From Asaia bogorensis (lineage in GTDB: Bacteria > Pseudomonadota > Alphaproteobacteria > Acetobacterales > Acetobacteraceae), in NCBI GenBank assembly GCA_945897825.1, contig CAMDGX010000036.1:1-41264 (forward strand): a DNA stretch of 41,264 nt, in the 5' to 3' direction. A program made the position numbers and the translations under genes. Below the pieces are notes generated by a model. The model did not search any database, had not been told where the DNA came from, and saw only the letters and a program-made list of their open reading frames with translations. This document shows positions 16,763 through 25,954 of this stretch, piece by piece (positions within the stretch are counted from its first letter, which is position 1; each line of letters opens with the position of its first letter).

Positions 16763-17097
16763 GGCCGGCATTGGCGATCCTGGCGGTGCTGTTGCTGGCC
16801 GGCTGCGCCGAGCGCTGGGCCAAGCCGGGCGCCGGGGAGCCAGAGTTCCGCACGATGGCCGCGCAATGCGACGCCTATGCCGGCGAGCGCTGGCCGCCGC
16901 GGCTGCGCGAGGAGCTGGTCGCGCCGGCGCGCTGGGTGCCGCCCATGCGCAGCTGCGATTCGCGCGGGCGATGCAGCTGGTATGGCGGCTGGTGGGAGCC
17001 GCCGCAAACGATCGTGGTCGACGATCATGCGGGGCCGCGGCGGCAGGAGCGACGGGCCTGCTACGTCGCCAACGGCTGGACGCCGGTGGAGGACTGA
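16759..17097 (+). CDS. Small predicted lipoprotein
   Basis: A 112-residue protein with a lipoprotein signal peptide: a short positive N-terminus, the hydrophobic run ALAILAVLLLAGC, and the lipobox LAGC with Cys16. The mature part is rich in Trp, Arg and Pro and has four more cysteines (for example MRSCDSRGRCSWYGGWWEPP and RRACYVANGW), which could form disulfides in the periplasm. I do not recognise the family. It overlaps the methyltransferase stop by four bases, so the two are cotranslated. Confidence 0.8.
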   Translation: MRPALAILAVLLLAGCAERWAKPGAGEPEFRTMAAQCDAYAGERWPPRLREELVAPARWVPPMRSCDSRGRCSWYGGWWEPPQTIVVDDHAGPRRQERRACYVANGWTPVED

Positions 17098-17112
17098 CGG
17101 TTGTGCGCGGTG

Positions 17113-17141
17113 TTGAACGATACGATCCCGTCGCCTAGCCT
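17113..17141 (+). promoter_or_regulatory. Candidate promoter of the acyl-CoA synthetase gene
   Basis: TTGAAC at 17113-17118 and TAGCCT at 17136-17141 are separated by 17 bp and lie about 35 bp before the GGGAGGGGGG ribosome site and ATG at 17176. The match is moderate (4 of 6 and 3 of 6 to the consensus boxes). Confidence 0.35.
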
Positions 17142-17175
17142 TGCCGCAACGAGAAGCGATCGGGAGGGGGGCGCC

Positions 17176-18723
17176 ATGCAGCTGATCCAGGGGCTGAACC
17201 GTGCGGTGACGATCAACCCGGGCGGGACTGCGACGATCTTTCGTGCGCGGCGATTCACCTGGGGCGCGGTGGGCGAGCGCATCGCGCGGCTGGCCGGCGG
17301 GCTGGCGCGGCTGGGGGTCGCACACGGCGAGCGGGTGGCGATCCTGGCGCTGAACAGCGACCGCTACTGGGAGGCGATGTACGCGATCCCCGGCCTCGGC
17401 GCGATCATGGTGCCGCTGAACACGCGCCTCGCGCCGCCGGAGATCGCCTTCATGCTGGCCGACAGCGGGGCGCGGGTGCTGCTGGTGGACGATGCCTTCG
17501 CGGCGATGCCAGAGCGGCTGGCCGGGCAGATGGGGGCGGTGGCGCATGTGGTGCACATCGGCGAGGCCGCGACACCTTCGGGGATGATCGCCTGGGAGTC
17601 GCTGCTGGACGGGCGGCCGGACGGGTTCGGCACGGCGGGCGGCGATGACGTGGCCGGGATCTTCTACACCGGCGGCACCACCGGGCGCTCCAAGGGGGTG
17701 ATGCTGTCGCACCGCAACCTTGTGTCGAACGCGGCGATGGTGATCCCGGCGATGGGCTACCGGCACGACAGCGTCTACATCCATGCCGGTCCGATGTTCC
17801 ACCTGGCCGACGGGGCGAGCACCTTCGCGGTGACGATGGTGGCCGGCACGCATGTGTTCATCCCGCGCTTCGACCCCGGCGACATGCTGGCGGAAATCGC
17901 GAAGCACCGAGTGACGAACGCGCTGCTGGTGCCGACCATGATCAACGCGACGGCGAACTTCCCCGAAATCGGCAAGCACGACGTCTCCAGCCTGCGCACG
18001 ATCCCCTACGGCGCCTCGCCGATGCCCGATGCGGTGCTGCAGCGCGCCAAGCAGACGATGCCGACGGTGCGCTGGCTGCATGTGTACGGCATGAGCGAGG
18101 CCTCGCCGATCGTCACCGCCATGGACATCGACCAGAAGGAGCCCGAGGGGCGGCGGGCGCAAAGCTGCGGGCGGCCGGCGGTGCTGGTGGATGTGCGCAT
18201 CGCCGACGAGAACGACGCGGAGGTGCCGCGCGGCACGGTGGGCGAGGTGCAGGTGCGCGGCCCGAACATCATGCTCGGCTACTGGAACCTGCCGGATGCG
18301 ACGGCCAATGCGCTGCGCGGCGGCTGGTACCACAGCGGCGACGGCGGCGTAATGGACGAGGACGGCTACGTCTATATCGTCGATCGGCTGAAGGACATGA
18401 TCATCAGCGGCGGCGAGAACATCTATTCCGCCGAGGTCGAAAGCGCGATCTCGACGCTGGACGGGGTGGCGGAAGTGGCGGTGATCGGCATTCCCGACGA
18501 CAAATGGGGCGAGACCGTCCATGCCGTCGTGGTGCCGCGCGCCGGGCGGGAGATCTCCGTCGACGCCGTGGTCGCGCACTGCCGGGAGATGATCGCCGGC
18601 TACAAGGTGCCGCGCAGCGTGGAGATCCGGGCGGAAGGCCTGCCGCTGTCCGGGGCGGGGAAGGTGCTGAAGACGGTGCTGCGGGAGCCGTTCTGGGCGG
18701 GGCGGACAAAGCAGGTGAGCTGA
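17176..18723 (+). CDS. AMP-dependent acyl-CoA synthetase
   Basis: A 515-residue ANL-superfamily ligase that activates a carboxylic acid to acyl-AMP and then acyl-CoA. The core motifs are present in order: FYTGGTTGRSKGVMLSH (P-loop A3), the A5 motif YGMSEASP, the hinge DRLKDMIISGGENIYSAEVE and the C-terminal lysine motif PLSGAGKVLKTVLRE. The fatty-acid or aromatic-acid specificity cannot be told. The start is chosen for the strong GGGAGGGGGG just upstream; an upstream in-frame ATG lacks such a site. The TGA stop runs into repeat copy 4. Confidence 0.92.
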   Translation: MQLIQGLNRAVTINPGGTATIFRARRFTWGAVGERIARLAGGLARLGVAHGERVAILALNSDRYWEAMYAIPGLGAIMVPLNTRLAPPEIAFMLADSGARVLLVDDAFAAMPERLAGQMGAVAHVVHIGEAATPSGMIAWESLLDGRPDGFGTAGGDDVAGIFYTGGTTGRSKGVMLSHRNLVSNAAMVIPAMGYRHDSVYIHAGPMFHLADGASTFAVTMVAGTHVFIPRFDPGDMLAEIAKHRVTNALLVPTMINATANFPEIGKHDVSSLRTIPYGASPMPDAVLQRAKQTMPTVRWLHVYGMSEASPIVTAMDIDQKEPEGRRAQSCGRPAVLVDVRIADENDAEVPRGTVGEVQVRGPNIMLGYWNLPDATANALRGGWYHSGDGGVMDEDGYVYIVDRLKDMIISGGENIYSAEVESAISTLDGVAEVAVIGIPDDKWGETVHAVVVPRAGREISVDAVVAHCREMIAGYKVPRSVEIRAEGLPLSGAGKVLKTVLREPFWAGRTKQVS

Positions 18724-18853
18724 AGGAAGAGTCTTCTTTTTTCTGAAGAAAAAAGACTTTTTTCCATTTGCACCGTGACAGGGAGTTCATCTCCCCAGCC
18801 AATGGATAAAAGTTTTTTGGTTCTTTTTTCCAAAAAAGAACCGCTTCCTTGCT
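18724..18853. repeat. AT-rich composite inverted repeat, copy 4
   Basis: The left arm (18724-18769) has lost about ten bases of the segment that elsewhere reads GAAGCAAAAA, but keeps the loop TGAA. The right arm (18802-18850) has stem GGTTCTTTTT, loop TCCA, AAAAAGAACC. It ends three bases before the TAA stop of convergent priA. The start of the spacer (TCCATTTGCACCGTG) is identical to copy 9, more than 22 kb away. Confidence 0.88.
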
Positions 18854-21091
18854 TTAGAGAAAACTCACTGGATCGATATCGACCTCCACCTTCACCCCCC
18901 TTCCTGTCGGCACCCCGGCCAACCATTCGCGGATCAACGGCTGCACGGCCACGTCCCGCCGCGCCTTGAGCAGCAGACGGCGGCGGTGGCGGCCGCGCAG
19001 GATGGCCAGCGGCGCCGGGGCGGGGCCGAGGACGGTAATGCCGTCGCCGATGGGGGCCGCGCGGCCGAGGTCGCGGGCGGCGAGGTCGGCGGCTTCGGAT
19101 GTGTCGGCGCTGACGATGAGGGCAGCGAGGCGGCCATAGGGCGGCCAGTGGCCGGGGCGGCGTTCGGCGGATTCGTTTTCGCGGAAGGTTTCGAGGTCGC
19201 CGGAGAGCAGGGCCTGCATGACCTTGTGCTCGGGGCTGAAGGTTTGCAGCAGGACGCGACCGGGGGATTCGGCGCGGCCGGCGCGGCCGGCGACCTGATG
19301 GAGGAGCTGCACGGTGCGTTCGGCGGCGCGCAGGTCCCCGCCGCCCAGGCCCAAATCCGCATCGACCGCGCCGACCAGGGTGAGGTGGGGGAAGTGCCAG
19401 CCCTTGGCGACGATCTGGGTGCCGATGATGAGGTCCACCTGGCGGTCCTCGATGGCCTGGGCGGCGTCGGCGGCGGATTGCGGGCCGGTGAGCGTGTCGC
19501 TGGCCATGACCAGGATGCGCGCATCGGGAAAGGTCGCGCGCGCCTCCTCCGTGATGCGCTCCACGCCGGGGCCGACCGGGGTGAGGCTGTGCTGCGCCTT
19601 GCACTCCGGGCATTCCTCGGGGATCGGGATGGTGTGGCCGCAATGGTGGCATTGCAGGATGCGCCGCGCGCGGTGCTCCACCAGCCAGGCGGTGCAGTTG
19701 GGGCATTGCATGCGGTGGCCGCAGGTGCGGCAGAGGGTGAGCGGGGCGTAGCCGCGGCGGTTGAGGAACAGCATCGCCTGCTCGCCCCGGGCGAAGGTGG
19801 CGTTGATGGCCTCGATCAGCGGCGGGGCGAGGAACTTCCCGCGTTCGGGCGGGGTCTGGCGCAGGTCGATCAGCTCGACATGCGGCAGGGTGGCGCCGCC
19901 GAAGCGGTCCGGCAGGTGCAGGCGGCGGTAGCGGCCGGCCTCGGCGTTGGAGATGGTCTCCAGGCTGGGTGTCGCGGACACCAGCACGGCAGGCGCGCCG
20001 CAGAGCCGGGCGCGGACCACGGCCATGTCGCGGGCGTGGTAGACGACGCCGTCCTCCTGCTTGAAGGCGGTCTCGTGCTCCTCGTCGATGATGACCAGGC
20101 CCAGGTCGGGGAAGGGCAGGAACAGGGCGGAGCGGGCGCCGACAACGACCGGGGCCGTGGCCTGGGCGACCTCGCGCCAGGTGATCCGGCGGGTGCGGCT
20201 GGAGAGGTCGGAGTGCCACACCGCCGGGGCCACGCCGAAGCGGCGCTCGAAGCGGGAGAGCCACTGGGACGACAGCGCGATCTCCGGCAGCAGGATCAGC
20301 GCCTGGCGGCCCTGGCGCAGGCACTCGGCGATCGCCTCCAGGTAGATCTCGGTCTTGCCGGAGCCGGTGACCCCGTCGAGCAGCGTGACGGAGAAGGCGC
20401 AGGCGGCGACGGCGGCGCGGAGATCGGCGGCGGCTGCCTCCTGGTCCTCGGAGAGGGTTGGGCGGGGGTGGTCGGGATCCGGCTGGCGGAACGGCGGCAC
20501 AACGGGGAGCGTCACCGGCGCGATCAGCCCGGCATCGGCCATGCCGCGCAGCAAGGTGGAGGAGACGGCGGCCTCCTTCGTCAGGGCGGGGCCGGGGAGG
20601 CGGCGGTCGCCAAGGATCTCCAGCACGCGCTTGCGCGGCTCGGTCAGGCGCGCCTCGGGCAGCGGCTCGGCGCGCTGCCATCCGACCGGCGGCGGGTCCG
20701 CCTGCGGGTTCGGCACGCGCAGCGCCATCGCCAGCACCTCGCCGGGTGGGGAGACGGTGTAGGCGGCGATCCAGTCCACCAGTTGGCGCAGGTCGGCGCG
20801 CATCGGCGGCGTGTCCATCAGGGCGGATATCGGGCGCAGGCGGTTGCCGCCGATGGTGCCCTCGGGCGGGCCGTCCCACACCACGCCGACCTCGACGCGG
20901 CGGTTGAGCGGCACCATCACCACATCACCCGGGGCAACCGTCATTCCGGGCGGCACGCGGTAGTCGAACGGGCCGGCGAAGGGGTAGGGCAGCAGCACGG
21001 GCACGACCTCGCCGAGGGCTGCCGGCAGCAGCTCCGCCTCCGTCGTCGCCAGGGCGCCTGGCGCCCGCCGCTTCCTGTTCCGCTCCGCCAT
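18854..21091 (-). CDS. priA: Primosomal protein N' (replication restart helicase PriA)
   Basis: A 745-residue PriA. The N-terminal 3'-DNA-binding domain ([19 protein letters not shown]) is followed by a superfamily 2 helicase with Walker [10 protein letters not shown] near residues 238-246 and the DEEH box in [15 protein letters not shown]. The zinc-binding insertion [13 protein letters not shown] and [17 protein letters not shown] sits between the helicase lobes, and the final lobe has [18 protein letters not shown]. It reloads DnaB at stalled forks. It is divergent from the aldolase gene with 41 bp between the starts. Confidence 0.96.
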   Translation of the reverse strand: MAERNRKRRAPGALATTEAELLPAALGEVVPVLLPYPFAGPFDYRVPPGMTVAPGDVVMVPLNRRVEVGVVWDGPPEGTIGGNRLRPISALMDTPPMRADLRQLVDWIAAYTVSPPGEVLAMALRVPNPQADPPPVGWQRAEPLPEARLTEPRKRVLEILGDRRLPGPALTKEAAVSSTLLRGMADAGLIAPVTLPVVPPFRQPDPDHPRPTLSEDQEAAAADLRAAVAACAFSVTLLDGVTGSGKTEIYLEAIAECLRQGRQALILLPEIALSSQWLSRFERRFGVAPAVWHSDLSSRTRRITWREVAQATAPVVVGARSALFLPFPDLGLVIIDEEHETAFKQEDGVVYHARDMAVVRARLCGAPAVLVSATPSLETISNAEAGRYRRLHLPDRFGGATLPHVELIDLRQTPPERGKFLAPPLIEAINATFARGEQAMLFLNRRGYAPLTLCRTCGHRMQCPNCTAWLVEHRARRILQCHHCGHTIPIPEECPECKAQHSLTPVGPGVERITEEARATFPDARILVMASDTLTGPQSAADAAQAIEDRQVDLIIGTQIVAKGWHFPHLTLVGAVDADLGLGGGDLRAAERTVQLLHQVAGRAGRAESPGRVLLQTFSPEHKVMQALLSGDLETFRENESAERRPGHWPPYGRLAALIVSADTSEAADLAARDLGRAAPIGDGITVLGPAPAPLAILRGRHRRRLLLKARRDVAVQPLIREWLAGVPTGRGVKVEVDIDPVSFL

Positions 21092-21132
21092 CCGCTATAC
21101 CCTACCGCCAGTCCCCAGTTCGGAAGACCGCC

Positions 21133-21789
21133 ATGAAATTCTTTGTCGATACCGCCGACACGGCCGAGATCACCTCCCTCGCCGCCTCCGGCCTGCTGGA
21201 CGGGGTTACCACCAACCCGTCGCTGATCGCCAAGTCCGGGCGCAAGATCCTCGACGTGGTGGCCGAGATCTGCGCCATCGTCGAGGGGCCGGTCAGCGCG
21301 GAGGTCGCCGCGACCGACTATGACGGCATGATGCGCGAGGCTGCCGTGCTGAAGAAGATCGCGGCCAACGTGACCGTGAAGCTGCCGCTGACTCCGGACG
21401 GGCTGCGCGCCTGCAAGGCGCTGACCGGCGAGGGGGTGAAGACGAACGTGACCCTGTGCTTCTCCGCGGCGCAGGCATTGCTGGCGGCCAAGGCCGGGGC
21501 GACCTTCGTGAGCCCCTTCGTCGGCCGGCTGGACGATATCGGCCAGGACGGCATGGCGCTGATCGCCGACATCATGGCGATCTACCGGAACTATAGCTCT
21601 ATTAAGACTGAAGTCCTGGTGGCAAGTATCCGCCACCCCATCCATCTGGTCGAGTCGGCCAAGCTTGGCGCGCATGTCGCCACCCTGCCGCCGAACGTGC
21701 TGCGCCAGCTCTACGGCCATCCGCTGACCGACAAGGGCCTCGCCGCATTCCTGGCGGACTGGGCCAAGACCGGCCAGACGATCGCGTAG
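21133..21789 (+). CDS. fsa: Transaldolase / fructose-6-phosphate aldolase family protein
   Basis: A 218-residue TIM-barrel class I aldolase of the small transaldolase (TalC/FSA) group. It starts [13 protein letters not shown], has [14 protein letters not shown], and has the Schiff-base lysine Lys83 in [13 protein letters not shown], then [15 protein letters not shown] and [20 protein letters not shown]. The function is either transaldolase in the pentose phosphate pathway or fructose-6-phosphate aldolase; short members annotated either way cannot be separated with confidence by eye. A GGAAG ribosome site precedes the ATG. Confidence 0.9.
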   Translation: MKFFVDTADTAEITSLAASGLLDGVTTNPSLIAKSGRKILDVVAEICAIVEGPVSAEVAATDYDGMMREAAVLKKIAANVTVKLPLTPDGLRACKALTGEGVKTNVTLCFSAAQALLAAKAGATFVSPFVGRLDDIGQDGMALIADIMAIYRNYSSIKTEVLVASIRHPIHLVESAKLGAHVATLPPNVLRQLYGHPLTDKGLAAFLADWAKTGQTIA

Positions 21790-21799
21790 GCGGGATGCC

Positions 21800-21850
21800 A
21801 GAAAGATGAAGGTTTTTCGGTTCTTTTTTCCAAAAAAGAGCCGCTTCCTG
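21800..21850. repeat. AT-rich repeat, right arm only (copy 5)
   Basis: A solitary right arm: GATGAAGG, a T-tract, then stem GGTTCTTTTT, loop TCCA, AAAAAGAGCC. The one change in the 3' strand (A to G) still allows a T-G wobble pair. It lies between the aldolase stop and the DUF484 start and ends two bases before the ATG. No left arm is present, only eight bases after the TAG. Confidence 0.85.
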
Positions 21851-21852
21851 CC

Positions 21853-22473
21853 ATGACCCACGAGGACGACGTCGCCGCCTTCCTGCGCGCCCACCCGGAG
21901 TTCCTGGCCCAGCGCCCGGAGCTGTACCGCGCCCTGGAACCTCCGGCGCGGGTGCATGGCGAGCGCCTGGCCGACCACATGGCGGCGATGCTGATGGCTG
22001 AGCGCGCCCATGCCGGCGCGATGGCGGAACGCGCCGACGGCGTGCTCGCGGCCGGGCGCGCGGCGGCCGGGATGGCCGGGCGGGTGCAGGAGGCGGTGCT
22101 GGCCCTGATCCGCGCCGAGGACGTGGCGGAGTGCATCGCGGCGGAGTGGCCGGCGCTGCTGGCGGTGGATGCAGCGAGCCTGTGCCTGGAGGGAAGCGCC
22201 CCCCCCGGCGCGCGCCGGCTGGCGCCTGGGCAGGTGGTCCGTCTGCTCGGCCACCGGGGCGTGGTGTTGCGCCCAGGCGGCGAGGATGCCGCGGCGCTGC
22301 ATGGCGAGGCGTCGAGGCTGGCGCGGCACGAGGCGCTGCTGCGCCTGCCGGGTGAAGGGGCGCCGGGCCTGGTGGCGCTGGCGGCGCGCGATGCCGGGCC
22401 GCTCGATCCGGCGCAGGGCCTCGGGCCGCTGGCCTTCCTGGCGCGGGCGGCGGCGGCCGCCCTGGGGCGATGA
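21853..22473 (+). CDS. DUF484 family protein
   Basis: A 206-residue protein of the DUF484 family, a GAF-like cytosolic protein of unknown role commonly encoded next to xerC in Proteobacteria. The family start VAAFLRAHPEFLAQRPELY is clear, and the middle is helical and alanine-rich. The stop overlaps the xerC start in ATGA, supporting a shared mRNA. The ATG lies directly after a repeat arm and lacks a clear ribosome site. Confidence 0.87.
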   Translation: MTHEDDVAAFLRAHPEFLAQRPELYRALEPPARVHGERLADHMAAMLMAERAHAGAMAERADGVLAAGRAAAGMAGRVQEAVLALIRAEDVAECIAAEWPALLAVDAASLCLEGSAPPGARRLAPGQVVRLLGHRGVVLRPGGEDAAALHGEASRLARHEALLRLPGEGAPGLVALAARDAGPLDPAQGLGPLAFLARAAAAALGR

Positions 22474-23384
22474 CGGCGGAGGAAGGGCGGCAGGGCTTCC
22501 TGGCGTGGCTCGCGCACGAGCGGCGGAGTTCGCCGCTGACTCTGGAGGCCTATGGGCGGGATGTCGGCGCGTTCCTGAGTTTCCTGGCCGGGCATCTGGG
22601 GGAGCCGCCGGACCTGGCGGCGCTGGCCGCGCTGCGGGCGGCGGATTTCCGTGCGTGGCTGGCGTGGGAGGCCGGGCGCGGCGCGGGGGCAAGCACGCGG
22701 GCGCGGCACCTGGCGGCGGTGCGCAGCTTCTTCCGCTTCCTGGCGCGGCGGCATGGCGTGGCGAACGCCCAGGTGGCGCTGCTGGCCACGCCCCGGGCCA
22801 AGCCGCCGCTGCCGCATGCGCTGACCCCGCAGGAGGCGCTGGCGGTGGCCGAGGATATCGGCGAGGCGACCGACACCGCCTTCACCCAGTCACGCGACAC
22901 CGCCCTGTTCAGCCTGCTCTACGGCAGCGGCCTGCGCATTGCCGAGGCCTTGGCGCTGGATGTCGGGCAGGCCCCGCGCGAGGGCGCGACCGACATGCTG
23001 CGCGTGGTGGGCAAGGGCGCCAAGCCGCGCATCGTGCCGGTGCTGCCGGCGGTGCGGGCGGCGATCGCGGCGTGGCTGCGCCACCACCCGGCGGCCGGAG
23101 ACCCTGCGGCGCCGCTGTTCGTGGGGGTGCGCGGCGAACGACTCAACCCCGGCGTGGCGCAGCGGACCCTGCGCGTGTTCCGCCAGCAGAACGGGCTGCC
23201 CGAGCACGCCACGCCGCACGCGCTGCGGCATTCCTTCGCCACGCACCTGCTGGCGGAAGGCGCCGACCTGCGCACGATCCAGGACCTGCTGGGCCACGCC
23301 AGCCTGTCGACCACGCAGCGCTACACGGCGGTCGAGACGGCGCAGTTGATGAATGTCTGGCGGAAGGCGCACCCGCGGGGGTAG
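22470..23384 (+). CDS. xerC: Tyrosine recombinase XerC
   Basis: A 304-residue tyrosine recombinase. It has the N-terminal SAM-like core-binding domain (FLAWLAHERRSSPLTLEAYG) and the catalytic residues in order: Arg in YGSGLRIAEALAL, Lys in VVGKGAKPRIVPVLP, His/Arg in PHALRHSFATHLL, His in LLGHASLSTTQRYT and the Tyr nucleophile of that last motif. Length and the DUF484 partner fit XerC, which resolves chromosome dimers at dif with XerD. No dif-like site was seen nearby. Its TAG stop abuts repeat copy 6. Confidence 0.95.
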   Translation: MTAEEGRQGFLAWLAHERRSSPLTLEAYGRDVGAFLSFLAGHLGEPPDLAALAALRAADFRAWLAWEAGRGAGASTRARHLAAVRSFFRFLARRHGVANAQVALLATPRAKPPLPHALTPQEALAVAEDIGEATDTAFTQSRDTALFSLLYGSGLRIAEALALDVGQAPREGATDMLRVVGKGAKPRIVPVLPAVRAAIAAWLRHHPAAGDPAAPLFVGVRGERLNPGVAQRTLRVFRQQNGLPEHATPHALRHSFATHLLAEGADLRTIQDLLGHASLSTTQRYTAVETAQLMNVWRKAHPRG

Positions 23385-23515
23385 GAAGAATGTTCTTTTT
23401 TGAAAAAAAGAACCAAAAAACTTTTCTCCCCAATCTAATGGCCACCAGCGGGCCTAAATGAAGAAAAGTCTTTTTGCTTCTTTTTCTTCAGAAAAAGAAG
23501 ATCCTTCCTTCCTGC
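23385..23515. repeat. AT-rich composite inverted repeat, copy 6
   Basis: The left arm (23385-23430) has GTTCTTTTT, loop TGAA, AAAAAGAAC. The right arm (23459-23514) has CTTCTTTTTC, loop TTCA, GAAAAAGAAG. The combination matches copy 3 arm for arm. The spacer is short (about 28 bp) and lacks the palindromic centre. The convergent DUF2029 gene reads through the whole right arm before stopping at 23454. Confidence 0.9.
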
Positions 23516-24638
23516 TCCTCCACCACGCCAGCGCCAGCAGCCCCAGCAGGCTCGCCCCCGTCATCCAGTAGAGCCGGCTGGTCATCACCGCGGCGAGCGG
23601 GAACAGCAGGCCGGCGGCCAGGATCGCCGCCTCCGGCCACGCCAGCTTTCGGCCGCGCGCCAGGATCAATGCCGCCGCCGCGAGCATCGGCAGGTCGTAG
23701 AGGAAGGCGTACGGCGTGGCGACATAGCCGGCCACGATCAACAGCGCGATGCGTGCTGGCGTGACACCGCGGCGGAACTCGGTCCAGACCATGGCGGTCA
23801 TGGCGGCGGCCAGCGCCCATTGCACGCCATAGGCGAGGCCGCGCGGCAGGCCCGCCAGGGTGAGGTTCGCGGCGATCGTGGCCTTGCGGTAGTCACTGAC
23901 CCAGCCGTCGATGGCGCCGGCATGGCCCGTGACGCTCGTCAGGAACAGCGGCCAGGTCTCCCATCCGAACGCCAGCGCGGACGCGGCAAAAAGGGCGGCC
24001 AGGGTGCCTGCGGCGGTAGCCAGCGCCCGCCATTGGCCGGCGGCCAGCAGGGCGACGGGGATCAGCAGGCCGAGCTGCGGCTTGATCGTGGCGAGCCCCA
24101 GCAGCACCCCTCCCAAGACCTGGCGCTGCGGCAGCAGGCGCAGCCCGCCGAGGATGAGCGCGGAGGTCAGGAACCCGTTCTGCCCATAGGCGAAGGCCAC
24201 AATGCTGGCCGGCGCGAAGGCCAGCAATGCCACCTCCCACGGTCGCCGCAGCCCCGCCGCGACCAGGAACAGCGCCAGCGTCGCCCCGCTCCACAGCGGC
24301 CACACCCAGTGCGGATCGAGCCAGCCCAGCGGCGACACTGCGAACAGGTAGTGCGGCGGATAGGGATAGGGAAAGGTGCGGTTCAGCGGCGGATAGAGCC
24401 CGCGCTGGAAGGCATACAGCGCATCCGCGTCATACAGCCCCGCCGCCGGCAGCTCCATGGCAAAGCGGGCGAAGCTCCACTGCGCGCTGCTGTCGTTGAA
24501 GAACAGCAGCCCGGCCCGGACCGCCGGCGCGATGCGCACGCCGAGCCACGCGGCCAGCACCAGCCCGGCGCAGGCCACGCCCAGCCCGGCGGCCAGGCGC
24601 CAGCGGCCGCGCGCCGGCAATGTGGCGGAAAATGCCAT
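23454..24638 (-). CDS. DUF2029 family membrane protein (GT87-like mannosyltransferase)
   Basis: A 394-residue polytopic membrane protein with about ten hydrophobic segments. The family signature regions are GLYDADALYAFQRGLYPPL, FPYPYPPHYLFAVSPLGWL and LLGLATIKPQLGLLIPVALL, as in DUF2029/GT87 polyprenyl-phosphate-dependent glycosyltransferases that act on the periplasmic side. Substrate unknown. The start at 24638 has a strong GGAGGAAGGG site. The last 19 or so residues (RKEGSSFSEEKEAKRLFFI) are encoded by repeat copy 6, so the original end of the gene is lost and a charged tail has been added. Confidence 0.82.
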   Translation of the reverse strand: MAFSATLPARGRWRLAAGLGVACAGLVLAAWLGVRIAPAVRAGLLFFNDSSAQWSFARFAMELPAAGLYDADALYAFQRGLYPPLNRTFPYPYPPHYLFAVSPLGWLDPHWVWPLWSGATLALFLVAAGLRRPWEVALLAFAPASIVAFAYGQNGFLTSALILGGLRLLPQRQVLGGVLLGLATIKPQLGLLIPVALLAAGQWRALATAAGTLAALFAASALAFGWETWPLFLTSVTGHAGAIDGWVSDYRKATIAANLTLAGLPRGLAYGVQWALAAAMTAMVWTEFRRGVTPARIALLIVAGYVATPYAFLYDLPMLAAAALILARGRKLAWPEAAILAAGLLFPLAAVMTSRLYWMTGASLLGLLALAWWRSRKEGSSFSEEKEAKRLFFI

Positions 24639-24733
24639 CGCCCTTCCTCCCATATCGGCACACGGGCGGGAAGCCGGTCTGGCGGGATGCGCGGCGCGGC
24701 GCGATACTGTCGCCAGCACGCCGGGAGGACGCC

Positions 24734-25951
24734 ATGGAGTTCACCATATCCGCCGACATCGAGGCCAAGCGGCTGGCGATTCGGAGATTCGTCGACGAGC
24801 GCCTGATCCCGCTGGAGCGCGACCGGTCCAGCTACGACGCGCATGAGAACATCCAGCACGGCCTGCTGGCCGAGCTGCGCCAGGAAACCCGCGCGATGGG
24901 CGTATGGGCGCTGCAATCGCCCAAGGCCCGTGGCGGCGGCGGCATGAAGATGGCCGAGCAGGCCGTGCTCTACGAGGAGATGAACCGCTCCATCTTCGGC
25001 CCGGTCTGCTTCAACTGCGCCGCCCCTGATGACGGCAACATGCGTGTGATGGCGCAGGTCGCCACCAAGGCGCAGCAGGATTGGTGGCTGCAGCCGGTGA
25101 TCGACGGCAAGATGAACTCCAGCTTCATCATGACCGAACCGATGGACGAGGACGGCCGCGGCTGCGGCTCCGACCCCTCGCTGACCAACACCGAGGCCGT
25201 GCGCACCAACACCGGCTGGAAGGTCAACGGCCGCAAGTGGTTCATCACCGGCGCGGAAACCGCCGAGCATTTCATCCTGATCGCACGCACTTCGGCCGAC
25301 GAGCGCAAAGGGCTGACCAGCTTCCTGTTCCACCGCGACCAGCCCGGCTGGCGGATCATCCGGCGCATCGAGATCATGGGGCCGGAGGAGCATGGCGGGC
25401 ACTGCGAGATCGAGTTCGACGGGCTGGAGATCCCCGACGAGAATCGCCTCATGGAGGTCGGCGACGGCCTCAAGCTCACCCAGATCCGCCTCGGCCCCGC
25501 CCGCCTCACCCACTGCATGCGCTGGACTGGCCTCGCCCGCCGCTGCCTGGAAATCGCCATGGAGTATGTCCAACAGCGCCGCAGCTTCGGCGGGCGGCTG
25601 ATCGACCATGAAAGCGTCCAGACCCTCATCGGCCAGGCCGCCATGGAAATCGAGATCGGCCGCATGCTCACCATGAAGGCCGCCTGGCTGCTCGACCAGG
25701 GCGACTTCGCGCGCAAGGAAGTCTCGATGGCCAAGATCGTCGTCGCCGACGCCCTGCACAAGGCCGCCGACACCGCGCTCCAGCTGCTCGGCGCGCGCGG
25801 CTATTCCAAGGACACGCCGGTGGAGTGGATCTACCGCTACGCGCGCCAGGCACGGCTGGTCGACGGCGCCAGCGAGGTGCACCGCATGGTGCTGTCCAAC
25901 TTCATGACCCGCGAGGGCGGCGATTTCTGGAAGTGGCGCGCGGAAGGCTGA
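24734..25951 (+). CDS. Acyl-CoA dehydrogenase family protein
   Basis: A 405-residue flavoprotein of the acyl-CoA dehydrogenase family, which introduces a 2,3 double bond into acyl-CoA. The FAD/substrate loop reads SSFIMTEPMDEDGRG, followed by WKVNGRKWFITGAETAEHFI, and the C-terminal domain has RRSFGGRLIDHESVQTLIG and LQLLGARGYSKDTPVEWIYR. The chain length preference is not clear. A GGGAGGA site precedes the ATG. It diverges from the DUF2029 gene and converges on recR with a three-base gap. Confidence 0.92.
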   Translation: MEFTISADIEAKRLAIRRFVDERLIPLERDRSSYDAHENIQHGLLAELRQETRAMGVWALQSPKARGGGGMKMAEQAVLYEEMNRSIFGPVCFNCAAPDDGNMRVMAQVATKAQQDWWLQPVIDGKMNSSFIMTEPMDEDGRGCGSDPSLTNTEAVRTNTGWKVNGRKWFITGAETAEHFILIARTSADERKGLTSFLFHRDQPGWRIIRRIEIMGPEEHGGHCEIEFDGLEIPDENRLMEVGDGLKLTQIRLGPARLTHCMRWTGLARRCLEIAMEYVQQRRSFGGRLIDHESVQTLIGQAAMEIEIGRMLTMKAAWLLDQGDFARKEVSMAKIVVADALHKAADTALQLLGARGYSKDTPVEWIYRYARQARLVDGASEVHRMVLSNFMTREGGDFWKWRAEG

Positions 25952-25954
25952 GCG

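Noticed and set aside
22470-23520. A dif site near xerC
   Set aside because: No sequence resembling the ATAATGTATATTAT-type core was seen; only the AT-rich repeat is there.
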